Shown in pieces: positions 1 to 6,611 of a stretch of 20,735 nt of DNA. The stretch is from Bifidobacterium sp. (GTDB taxonomy: Bacteria > Actinomycetota > Actinomycetes > Actinomycetales > Bifidobacteriaceae): assembly GCA_022739095.1 (NCBI GenBank), contig JAIJEI010000013.1, forward strand, positions 1-20,735, given 5' to 3'. How positions within the stretch are numbered: the first letter of the stretch is position 1; each line of letters opens with the position of its first letter. Below the pieces are notes generated by a model. That model saw only the letters and a list, made by a program, of their open reading frames with translations. It ran no database searches and was not told the origin of the DNA. A program made the translations under genes and the position numbers.

Positions 1-660
1 GAAGGCGGTGTAGTCGGCGATACGGGCGGCCTGCTGCATGTTGTGGGTCACGATCACGATGGTGTAGTCGCTCTTGAGCTCGTTGATCAGATCCTCGACA
101 GCCAGGGTCGAAATCGGGTCCAAAGCGGAGCAGGGCTCATCCATGAGCAGCACCTGCGGGTGGACGGCCACGGCGCGGGCGATGCACAGACGCTGCTGCT
201 GGCCACCGGACAGGCCGATGCCAGGGTTGTCAAGACGGTCCTTGACCTCTTCCCAGAGGTTGGCACCGCGCAGAGCCCACTCGACCAGATCGTCGGCGTC
301 GGACTTGGCCAGGTGGTGGTTGTTCAGGCGCACACCGGCCAGCACGTTCTCGCGGATGGACATGGTCGGGAACGGGTTCGGGCGCTGGAAGACCATGCCG
401 ACGTCGCGGCGCACGGCCACCGGATCCACGTCCTTGTCGTACAGGTTCTTGCCTTCGAGCAGCACCTCGCCCTCGACGTGAGCGCCAGGGATGATCTCAT
501 GCATACGGTCCAAGGTGCGCAGCACGGTGGACTTGCCGCAGCCGGACGGGCCGATGAAGGCGGTGACCTTGTTCGGCTCGATGTTGATGTTCACATCTTC
601 CACGGCCAGAAAGTCGCCGTAGTAGATGTTCTCGTGGTTGACGTCAATACGTTGTCCCAT
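1..660 (-). CDS. pstB: Phosphate ABC transporter ATP-binding protein PstB (partial, C-terminus off the left edge)
   Basis: This is the cytoplasmic ATPase that powers high-affinity phosphate import through the PstA-PstC channel. The 220 codons present carry the full ABC core: Walker A GPSGCGKST at residues 37-45, signature LSGGQ at 150-154, Walker B LLMDE at 171-175 and the switch histidine H206 in VTHNMQQ. PstB proteins are usually about 250-260 residues, so roughly 35-40 C-terminal residues lie beyond the window. The ATG at 660-658 is preceded by AAGGAAAC three bases upstream, a good though close ribosome site. It follows pstA by 52 bases on the same strand and is clearly the last visible gene of the pstSCAB unit. 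Whether phoU follows cannot be seen. The specific PstB call rests on the neighbours and the phosphate-type Q-loop region FQRPNPFPTMS, which is typical of PstB. Confidence 0.97.
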   Translation of the reverse strand, partial: MGQRIDVNHENIYYGDFLAVEDVNINIEPNKVTAFIGPSGCGKSTVLRTLDRMHEIIPGAHVEGEVLLEGKNLYDKDVDPVAVRRDVGMVFQRPNPFPTMSIRENVLAGVRLNNHHLAKSDADDLVEWALRGANLWEEVKDRLDNPGIGLSGGQQQRLCIARAVAVHPQVLLMDEPCSALDPISTLAVEDLINELKSDYTIVIVTHNMQQAARIADYTAF

Positions 661-712
661 GATGTTTCCTTATATTTCCTTGTGTTCTTAAGGCTTAGGC
701 TTAGCGACTGGC

Positions 713-1711
713 TTAGCGCTCGGTCTTGACGGCGAAGACCTTCGCCACGATTCGGCCAATGAGGTTCAGCAGCAGCACGATGACGATCAGCACGAGAGCC
801 GCAGCCCACGCACGTTCCATCGGAATCGTGGTCACGCAGGTGGCGTCGGCGTTGGGCGGGCAGTTCGCGCTGAGCTTCGAGTACTCCTGGTAGACGAACA
901 CCGGCAGGGTGGTCATCTGGCCGGAGAACAGGTTCACGTTGGTGCTGGAGATGTAGCCGGCGGTCATCAGCAACGGTGCGGTCTCACCAATCACGCGGGC
1001 GATGGCCAGAATGGCACCGGAGACGATGCCCGGCAGAGCGGTGCGCAGCACGATCTTGGTAATCGTGCGCTGCTTGGTAACGCCCAGAGCCAAGGAAGCC
1101 TCACGCAAATCGTTCGGCACGATCTTCAGCATCTCCTCGCAGGACTTGACCACGGTGGGCAGCATCAGCAGGGAGAGAGCCACGGAGCCTTCGAAACCGT
1201 TGATGGTACCGGGGCCCAGCAGAATCGTGAACATCGAGAAGGCGAACAGGCCGGCCACGATGGACGGGATGCCGCTCATCACGTCGACGAGCAGGGAGAT
1301 TGTGGTGGCGAGCTCGCCGCGGTTCGAGTATTCGACCAGATACACGGCGCACATCAAACCGATCGGAATGGAGATAACCATAGCGCCAGCGGTGATTTCC
1401 AGCGTACCGATGATGGCGTGCAGCACGCCGCCGTAGCCACCGGACGGGGTCTGGCTGCCACCGACCACACCGGTCATGTTGTAGGTCAGGAAGTTGAGGT
1501 TCAGACGCTTGATGCCGTTGACGATAGTGGTCCACAACAGGGAGACCAGCGGCACACAGGCGATAATGAACGCCAGCGCGATAAGCACCCACATGAAGAT
1601 ATCCATGCTCTTGCGGCGCTGCACGGAGGAACGGGTGGGGCGGAAACGATCGAAATCGATCTTGGAAGCACCGTCCATCGGAGTCTTTTCAGTGTTCTCA
1701 GCAGCAGTCAT
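713..1711 (-). CDS. pstA: Phosphate ABC transporter permease PstA
   Basis: One of the two integral-membrane subunits forming the phosphate channel in the cytoplasmic membrane. The 332-residue product has a charged N-terminus of about 40 residues, then about six hydrophobic helices, and the cytoplasmic coupling loop EASLALGVTKQRTITKIVLR (EAA-type motif of ABC permeases) that docks on PstB. A hydrophilic loop with two Cys (NCPPNADATC) sits before the last helix. The chosen ATG at 1711 shares its A with the pstC stop (TGATG), a classic translational-coupling junction; a GTG one codon earlier at 1714 is an alternative start. No strong Shine-Dalgarno site is seen, which fits coupling to pstC. Confidence 0.96.
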   Translation of the reverse strand: MTAAENTEKTPMDGASKIDFDRFRPTRSSVQRRKSMDIFMWVLIALAFIIACVPLVSLLWTTIVNGIKRLNLNFLTYNMTGVVGGSQTPSGGYGGVLHAIIGTLEITAGAMVISIPIGLMCAVYLVEYSNRGELATTISLLVDVMSGIPSIVAGLFAFSMFTILLGPGTINGFEGSVALSLLMLPTVVKSCEEMLKIVPNDLREASLALGVTKQRTITKIVLRTALPGIVSGAILAIARVIGETAPLLMTAGYISSTNVNLFSGQMTTLPVFVYQEYSKLSANCPPNADATCVTTIPMERAWAAALVLIVIVLLLNLIGRIVAKVFAVKTER

Positions 1712-2664
1712 CACGCAGTCGCTTTCTCGGTAAGCTTACGGGCGATGAAGTTGACCACGAACGTGATCAGGAACAGAATCAGACCAGTTCCAATCAGCGT
1801 GGAGACGCCCAGATCGTTGGCTTCAGGGTACTGTGCTGCGATGTTCGCGGCGATGGTCTGGTTCTGCGAGGCCTGCAGCAGTTTGATGGAGTAGTTGAGG
1901 CCCGGGGACAGGATCATCAACACGGCCATCGTCTCACCAAGCGCGCGGCCGAGAGCCAGCATGGAGGCGGACACAATACCGGACTTGCCGAAGGGCAGCA
2001 CGGCCAGACGAATCATCTCCCACTTGGTGGCGCCGAGCGCCAGCGCGGCCTCTTCGTGCAGGCGCGGGGTCTGCATGAAGATATCGCGGGACATGGAGGT
2101 GATAATCGGCAAAATCATAACGGCGAGCACCACGGCCACGGTGGCGACGGTGCGCGACGGGTTGGCGGCCGGGCCCTCGAACAGTGGAATGAAGCCCAGG
2201 TGGTTGGCAACCCAGTTCCAGAACGGGTAGATGGCCGGCACCAGAATCAGGCCGCCCCACAGACCGTAGATAACGGACGGGATGGCAGCCAGCAGATCGA
2301 CCACATAGCTCAGCGCGGTGGCGAGCTTCTTAGGTGCATAATGCGAAATGAACAGCGCAATGCCGATGGACACGAAGAAGGCAATCAGCAGTGCCAGCAA
2401 AGACACGAGCACAGTACCGAACAACAGCGGGAGCACGTAGCCCCAGAAGCTGCTGGCCTTGCCGCCGGTGAAGCTGGACACGGTCTGGCTGTTGGCGGCC
2501 TGATCGCCACCGATGAGTGGCCAGGCGCGGAAGAACAGGAACAGGAACACAGCGGCAAGTACAACCAGGATCAGGATGCCGCAGGCGTATGCCACACCGC
2601 GAAACACCTTGTCGGCGGTCTTGCCGCCAACTGGCTGCACAGCCGTTTTGTCTTGCGAACTCAC
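1711..2664 (-). CDS. pstC: Phosphate ABC transporter permease PstC
   Basis: Membrane permease partner of PstA in the high-affinity phosphate importer. The 317-residue protein begins with a polar segment, a first transmembrane helix around residues 28-50, and five further helices. The coupling loop EEAALALGATKWEMIRLAVL is the EAA motif and is followed by the GRALGETMAV segment typical of PstC. The start is a GTG at 2664, chosen because AAGGAG lies six bases upstream. It begins 210 bases after the pstS stop, and that gap holds an RNA hairpin (see 2739-2793) which may uncouple its expression level from pstS. Its stop overlaps the pstA start. Confidence 0.96.
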   Translation of the reverse strand: MSSQDKTAVQPVGGKTADKVFRGVAYACGILILVVLAAVFLFLFFRAWPLIGGDQAANSQTVSSFTGGKASSFWGYVLPLLFGTVLVSLLALLIAFFVSIGIALFISHYAPKKLATALSYVVDLLAAIPSVIYGLWGGLILVPAIYPFWNWVANHLGFIPLFEGPAANPSRTVATVAVVLAVMILPIITSMSRDIFMQTPRLHEEAALALGATKWEMIRLAVLPFGKSGIVSASMLALGRALGETMAVLMILSPGLNYSIKLLQASQNQTIAANIAAQYPEANDLGVSTLIGTGLILFLITFVVNFIARKLTEKATA

Positions 2665-2738
2665 GGATTCTCCTTATATAGGGTGGTTATCAAGTATTCA
2701 AGTGGCGCGGTTTTCGTCTGTGACGTTGCCAAACCGTT

Positions 2739-2793
2739 CGGGTCCTGACCCGCTTTAAGCCGCAGCCGTATGGTTTACGACTGCAGCTTAAAG
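2739..2793 (-). promoter_or_regulatory. Intergenic hairpin pair between pstS and pstC
   Basis: Read on the minus strand, arms at 2793-2781 and 2765-2753 form a 13-bp helix with one G-U pair and a 15-base loop. The same helix has a C-A mismatch when read on the plus strand, so it looks selected in the pst transcript. A second palindrome, CGGGTC-AG-GACCCG, follows directly at 2752-2739. No U-tract follows, so a full intrinsic terminator is unlikely. By analogy with other binding-protein operons, a 3'-stabilising or attenuating hairpin allowing more PstS than permease is the likely role (inference). Confidence 0.55.
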
Positions 2794-2874
2794 TTGGCGG
2801 CGACTGCTCTTACTACTACAGTCTATCGTTCAGTTGTCAGGTCCAATCCACACGACCCTTGCGGGCCGACGCCA

Positions 2875-4008
2875 TCACTTGGTCTTGATGGCCTCGATGG
2901 ACTTGGTGATCTCGGACTTCAGGGAGGCGGGCAGCGGAGCGGTGCCGGCGGCATTCTGAGCGGTCTTCTGGCCCTCGTCGGAGGTCACGTAGGTCAGCCA
3001 AGCCTTGGCGAACTCAGCCTGCTTGGTGTCCTTGTAGGCCGGGCAGACGATGTCGTAGGAGACCAGGACGATCGGGTAGGCTCCCTCGGCCTCGGTGGCG
3101 TGGTTGATCTTGATGACGATGCGGTTGTCACCCTTGACGGTGTCGTCCTGCTTGGAGTCCTCAATGACCTTGGAGCCGGCCTTGGCGGAAATCTCGTTGT
3201 ACTTGTCGCCGACCTTGACGGCCACGGTGCCCAGGTCGCCGACCTGAGAGAAGTCAGCGTAGCCGATGGTGCCGTCGGCCTGCTTGACGGTGGAGATCAC
3301 ACCGGAAGTACCCTTGGCACCCTGACCAACCTCGTTCGGCCAGTTCTCGGAGAGGTCGTAGGTCCAGTTGTCAGGGGTGACGTCCTTGAAGTAGGAGACG
3401 AAGTTCTGGGTGGTGCCGGACTTATCGGAGCGGTGCACGACGGTGATGGCGGTGTCGGGCAGCTTCAGGTCCTTGTTCTGATCGGCGATGGCCGGATCGT
3501 TCCACTTGGTGATCTTGCCGTCGAAGATCTTGGCGATGGTGGCAGCGTCCATATTGACGTGCTTGCCGGCATCGGAAATGCCCTTGAGGTTGAAGACCAC
3601 GGCGATCGGGGAGATGTAGACCGGGACATCGAAGGCGGTGCCTTCAGCGCACACGGACTTGGACTGCTCAACTTCGTCATCGGCAAGAGCCTTATCGGAG
3701 CCGGCCCAAGCGGTGGCACCGGTCAGGAAGGTCTGCACGCCAGCGCCGGAACCAGACGGGTTGTAGGCGATCTTGGCTTCAGGGTTGGTGCCCTGGAAGC
3801 CGGCGATCCAGGCTTCAACGGCGGCCTGCTGAGAGGAGGCGCCGGCGCCCGAGAAGTTGCCGGAGATCGGGGTGGACTTGGAAGTGGAATCGGAGGAGGA
3901 GCTGTTGTTGGTCGTGGTGGCGGTGTTATCGCCGCAGGCGGCCACGGAAGCGAGCATCACAATGCCGGACAGAGCGGCAATGGAGCGAACGAGGATGTTC
4001 TTCTGCAT
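2875..4008 (-). CDS. pstS: Phosphate-binding lipoprotein PstS
   Basis: Extracytoplasmic phosphate receptor that delivers Pi to PstCA. The 377-residue precursor has a short basic start, a hydrophobic signal segment (residues 5-21) and a lipobox V22-A23-A24-C25, so Cys25 should be lipidated and anchor the protein to the outer face of the membrane. A Ser/Thr/Asn-rich linker (28-48) follows, typical of Gram-positive binding lipoproteins. Phosphate-binding loops are visible: GAGAS (54-58), NPSGSGAG (83-90), WAGSD (101-105) and HRSDKSGTT (192-200). It is the first gene of pstSCAB. The ATG at 4008 gives the intact signal peptide; the nearest purine-rich site, GAGGG, is rather far (about 15 bases). 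PHO-box-like repeats lie about 110-130 bases upstream. Confidence 0.97.
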   Translation of the reverse strand: MQKNILVRSIAALSGIVMLASVAACGDNTATTTNNSSSSDSTSKSTPISGNFSGAGASSQQAAVEAWIAGFQGTNPEAKIAYNPSGSGAGVQTFLTGATAWAGSDKALADDEVEQSKSVCAEGTAFDVPVYISPIAVVFNLKGISDAGKHVNMDAATIAKIFDGKITKWNDPAIADQNKDLKLPDTAITVVHRSDKSGTTQNFVSYFKDVTPDNWTYDLSENWPNEVGQGAKGTSGVISTVKQADGTIGYADFSQVGDLGTVAVKVGDKYNEISAKAGSKVIEDSKQDDTVKGDNRIVIKINHATEAEGAYPIVLVSYDIVCPAYKDTKQAEFAKAWLTYVTSDEGQKTAQNAAGTAPLPASLKSEITKSIEAIKTK

Positions 4009-4114
4009 GATTATTACTTAATCCCTCTATCAACTATTTGCAGGCGGCTCGGCGCTGCCCGGTCAATTCATGACAATTACAAGCGTATTGGTGGTTTCAA
4101 GGACCCAAAACCGA

Positions 4115-4136
4115 AATCAGTAAACAGAAGATGAAC
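4115..4136 (-). promoter_or_regulatory. PHO-box-like 11-bp direct repeats upstream of pstS
   Basis: On the minus strand two adjacent 11-base units read GTTCATCTTCT and GTTTACTGATT. Actinobacterial PhoP/RegX3 sites are built from 11-bp direct repeats with a GTTCA(C/T)C-like core, and these lie in the pstS leader with regX3 just upstream. The promoter itself is not clear: TTGAAA and TGTAAT occur downstream at a poor spacing. Confidence 0.5.
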
Positions 4137-4165
4137 ACTTGGATGTTTATGGGCTACGTTGAGGC

Positions 4166-4175
4166 TACGTAGTTT
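4166..4175 (+). promoter_or_regulatory. TACGTAGTTT motif copy 1 (pstS-regX3 gap)
   Basis: A ten-base motif repeated identically upstream of senX3 (6521-6530, opposite strand) and with one change upstream of regX3 (5045-5054). Here it forms part of a direct repeat of GGCTACGT with an 11-base period (4152-4159 and 4163-4170). It is a possible operator; the binding protein is unknown. Confidence 0.35.
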
Positions 4176-4183
4176 TTGGAGCG

Positions 4184-4202
4184 GACTCGCCTGCGGCGAG
4201 CC
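4184..4202 (-). repeat. CGCC-GCA-GGCG hairpin
   Basis: On the minus strand 8-9 bases pair around a GCA triloop, with one G-U pair. An almost identical stem (17 of 18 bases over 4183-4200) recurs downstream of pepC at 11639-11656. No U-run follows on the minus strand, so it is not a standard terminator. Confidence 0.4.
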
Positions 4203-4215
4203 CACGATCCACAAC

Positions 4216-4238
4216 AAAAAAAGCGACCCGAAGGCCGC
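4216..4238 (-). terminator. Rho-independent terminator of senX3-regX3
   Basis: On the minus strand GCGGCC and GGTCGC pair (one G-U) around a stable UUCG tetraloop, followed at once by seven U residues. It begins eight bases after the regX3 stop codon and separates the regulators from the pst operon. Confidence 0.93.
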
Positions 4239-4245
4239 CTTCCAT

Positions 4246-4950
4246 TTACTCCGCGGGAGTATCGATCTTGTATCCGAGACCGCGCACGGTGGTCAGATAC
4301 TTGGGGTGCGCCGGATCTTCCTCGATCTTGGAGCGCACGCGCTTGACATGCACGTCGAGCGTCTTGGTGTCGCCCACATAATCCGAACCCCAGATGCGGT
4401 CGATCAGCTGGTGACGCGTCATCACACGGCCCTTGTTCTGCATGAGGTATTCGAGCAGTTCGAATTCCTTGAGCGGGAAGAACACGGTTTCGCCGCGTAC
4501 GGTGACCTGATGCTGGCCAACCTGCATGGCGATATCGCCACACACCAGCGGAATATCGTCATCCACAGTGCCGGAAGCCCGGGCAGTGGCCTGATTGCGA
4601 CGCATCACGGCACGAATACGTGCCAGCAGCTCACGGAAAGAGTACGGCTTGGTCACATAATCGTCCGCACCAATCTCAAGGCCAACGACCTTATCGATTT
4701 CGGCGCTCTTGGCGGTGAGCATAATAATCGGCACACGGCTCTGCTCACGAATGCGACGGCACAGTGCAGTGCCGTCAATGCCCGGCAGCATCAAATCAAG
4801 CAGCACCAAATCGATGCCGCCCTTGGTGAACAGTTCCAGACCTTCCTCACCGGTGGCGGCGGCGGACACGTCGTACCCCTCGCGTGTGAGCTGGTATACC
4901 AGCGGCTCGCGATAGGATTCCTCGTCTTCGACGATAAGAATACGTGTCAT
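4246..4950 (-). CDS. regX3: Phosphate-responsive response regulator, RegX3/PhoP type (OmpR family)
   Basis: DNA-binding response regulator partner of the adjacent histidine kinase. From the chosen ATG at 4950 the 234-residue product has a receiver domain (MTRILIVEDEE start, acidic pocket E8/D9, phosphoacceptor D52, T79, K101) and a C-terminal OmpR/PhoB winged helix containing FPLKEFELLEYL and TTVRGLGYKID. The lysine of the recognition helix region lies in TLDVHVKRVRSKI. This start is preceded by AAAGG five bases upstream and matches the usual beginning of RegX3 proteins. An in-frame ATG at 5016 with GGAG five bases upstream would add 22 residues and cannot be excluded. Position just before pstSCAB supports a phosphate-regulon role. 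RegX3 and PhoP are not cleanly separable from sequence alone. Confidence 0.93.
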   Translation of the reverse strand: MTRILIVEDEESYREPLVYQLTREGYDVSAAATGEEGLELFTKGGIDLVLLDLMLPGIDGTALCRRIREQSRVPIIMLTAKSAEIDKVVGLEIGADDYVTKPYSFRELLARIRAVMRRNQATARASGTVDDDIPLVCGDIAMQVGQHQVTVRGETVFFPLKEFELLEYLMQNKGRVMTRHQLIDRIWGSDYVGDTKTLDVHVKRVRSKIEEDPAHPKYLTTVRGLGYKIDTPAE

Positions 4951-5044
4951 AGTAGCCTTTCTTGGGTATGTTCCCGTGCGCATAGGCGCAAAGTTTTCCG
5001 ACACTATCGTAACCATTTGTTCTCCGTTAGCCTGCTGTTTCCTG

Positions 5045-5054
5045 AAAGTACGTA
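5045..5054 (-). promoter_or_regulatory. TACGTACTTT motif copy 2 (regX3-senX3 gap)
   Basis: This differs at one base from the TACGTAGTTT motif found before pstS and senX3. It adjoins an exact tandem CGTAATTG CGTAATTG on the plus strand (5051-5066). The 198-base gap could therefore carry a separate regX3 promoter. Confidence 0.3.
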
Positions 5055-5148
5055 ATTGCGTAATTGGGCTACGCGCGGTGTGCGCACCTCGCCCACCGTG
5101 TGATTGTGTGGCAATGGAATGGCACCATATCGGGCACCAACCAAGGCC

Positions 5149-6480
5149 CTACGCTTGTGTCGACTCGTCCGGCCGGGCCTCGTCGTCATCCTCATCCGGG
5201 GCGGCCGGCAGCTCGATGGTGAACGTCGACCCCTCCCCCGTACGCGACCAGACCGAAATCCGACCACCGTTCTCCTGCACGCAGTGCTTGGTGATGGCCA
5301 AGCCGAGTCCCGAACCGCCGGTCTCGCGCGAACGGGCCGGGTCGACCCGGTAGAACCGCTCGAAAATGCGGTCCAATGATTTGGCGGGGATGCCGATGCC
5401 CTGATCGACCACGCGAATGGTGACTTTGCCATCGCGCTCCCCCACGCCGACCGCCACAGTGGTGTGTTCGGGCGAGTAATGGATGGCGTTCTCTACGAGG
5501 TTCTTGACGGCGGTTTGCATGGCCTCTTTGTCGGCCTTGATCATCGGACCGCTCGTGGCTGGGCTGCCTGATTCTTCCAAGGAACCTTCGCCATCGGCCA
5601 ACTCCTCGACCTTCGTGGGCACTGACTGTCCGTTGACACTCAGTCGGATATCCACATGGCGGGAGCCGGCTTGGGTCTGATTGGCGGCGATGGCGGCGCG
5701 TGCCACATCCAGCGCGGAAATGCGCCGCGCATCAATCACACTTTGCGGGCTTTGGGCTTTCTGCAAGTCGATAAGATGATGCACCAGTTCGGTCAGGCGC
5801 GCGGATTCCTTGGAGATACGGCCGGAAAAATACCGTACGGCGTCCGGATCATCGGCGGCGTCGGTCACGGTTTCAGCCAGTAGCGAGATGGCACCGGCCG
5901 GAGTCTTGAGTTCATGCGAAACGTTGGTCACAAAGTCACGGCGAACGGCCTTGAAACGGCGCTGCTCGGACATGTCGTTGATGAAGATGGCGTACAGGTC
6001 ATCGCCGATATCGCCAATGCGCACACGCAAATACAGCGTGTTGAACGGGCGTGACTGGCCGGCCTCCAGTCCTCGGCCATTAGAGGACGGATAGGAATTG
6101 CGATTGACCGGCAGTCGAACCTCACGCTCACGCACGCCACCGTCGGCGGCGGCCTGGGTGAGGATGTCCTCGACTTCGCACGAGCTGAGTCGGTCGCCGG
6201 AGACCAGGCCGAATGGCACTGAGCCGGGGCTTGAATATTGGACCAGGCCGTTGCGGTCGGTGACGATCAGGGCTTCGGGCAGGACTTCAATCAGGCGACG
6301 CTCGGTGGGGCGCACGGGCGCATCATCACCGAATAGAGAATGCGTATCCTCGTCGCCGGACAGGTCCTGTTCGGCGGCAAGCCGGCCTGAAACGCGGCCT
6401 TTGTTGTAGGCGATGACGGCAACCCACGCCAGTATCAGCGCGGCGAGCACCACAATCACGATGATCTGCCAGATATCCAT
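5149..6480 (-). CDS. senX3: Phosphate sensor histidine kinase, SenX3/PhoR type
   Basis: Membrane histidine kinase expected to phosphorylate the neighbouring regulator when phosphate is scarce, probably sensing transport state through PstSCAB rather than Pi itself (known for the family). The 443-residue product has one N-terminal transmembrane helix (about 5-25), a PAS-like region (about 57-170), a HisKA domain with phosphoacceptor His189 in VSHELKTPAG, and a HATPase domain with the N box around N331, G1 box DQGIGIPA (359-366) and G2 box GSGLGLAI (389-396). An acidic tail of about 20 residues follows. There is no large extracytoplasmic loop. The ATG at 6480 starts directly before the helix; a TTG 14 codons upstream is open but less convincing. 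The gap to regX3 is 198 bases. Confidence 0.93.
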   Translation of the reverse strand: MDIWQIIVIVVLAALILAWVAVIAYNKGRVSGRLAAEQDLSGDEDTHSLFGDDAPVRPTERRLIEVLPEALIVTDRNGLVQYSSPGSVPFGLVSGDRLSSCEVEDILTQAAADGGVREREVRLPVNRNSYPSSNGRGLEAGQSRPFNTLYLRVRIGDIGDDLYAIFINDMSEQRRFKAVRRDFVTNVSHELKTPAGAISLLAETVTDAADDPDAVRYFSGRISKESARLTELVHHLIDLQKAQSPQSVIDARRISALDVARAAIAANQTQAGSRHVDIRLSVNGQSVPTKVEELADGEGSLEESGSPATSGPMIKADKEAMQTAVKNLVENAIHYSPEHTTVAVGVGERDGKVTIRVVDQGIGIPAKSLDRIFERFYRVDPARSRETGGSGLGLAITKHCVQENGGRISVWSRTGEGSTFTIELPAAPDEDDDEARPDESTQA

Positions 6481-6520
6481 GATTTCCAGAGTAAAACGTG
6501 CAAGGCGTAGTAAAATGCCC

Positions 6521-6530
6521 AAACTACGTA
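6521..6530 (-). promoter_or_regulatory. TACGTAGTTT motif copy 3 (upstream of senX3)
   Basis: Identical over ten bases to the motif at 4166-4175. It lies about 40 bases before the senX3 start and next to the 11-bp repeats at 6532-6553, so it falls in the likely promoter. Confidence 0.35.
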
Positions 6531-6531
6531 A

Positions 6532-6553
6532 GTTCGCCTATTGTTCATTTTTG
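6532..6553 (+). promoter_or_regulatory. PHO-box-like 11-bp direct repeats upstream of senX3
   Basis: On the plus strand two adjacent 11-base units read GTTCGCCTATT and GTTCATTTTTG. Unit length and GTTC core match the repeats before pstS, in opposite orientation relative to the gene. This suggests autoregulation of senX3-regX3. Confidence 0.45.
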
Positions 6554-6568
6554 GTGGGACGACATAAC

Positions 6569-6594
6569 AAAAATGCTCCCGCTGGCGGGAGCAT
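6569..6594 (-). terminator. Rho-independent terminator of the MHS transporter gene
   Basis: A perfect 10-bp inverted repeat (6573-6582 with 6585-6594) around two bases is followed on the minus strand by UUUUGUU. It lies 18 bases past the transporter stop and insulates senX3 from upstream transcription. Confidence 0.93.
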
Positions 6595-6611
6595 AATATG
6601 GGGAGCTCTAT

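Noticed and set aside
2770..4134. Long open frame of 454 codons on the plus strand opposite pstS
   Set aside because: It is antisense to a complete, motif-rich pstS. Its Gly/Asp/Val/Leu-rich product has no family motif. High G+C at third positions commonly opens such frames.
6481..6522. TTG start 14 codons upstream for senX3
   Set aside because: It overlaps the likely promoter and TACGTAGTTT motif and has no ribosome site; the ATG at 6480 directly precedes the transmembrane helix.
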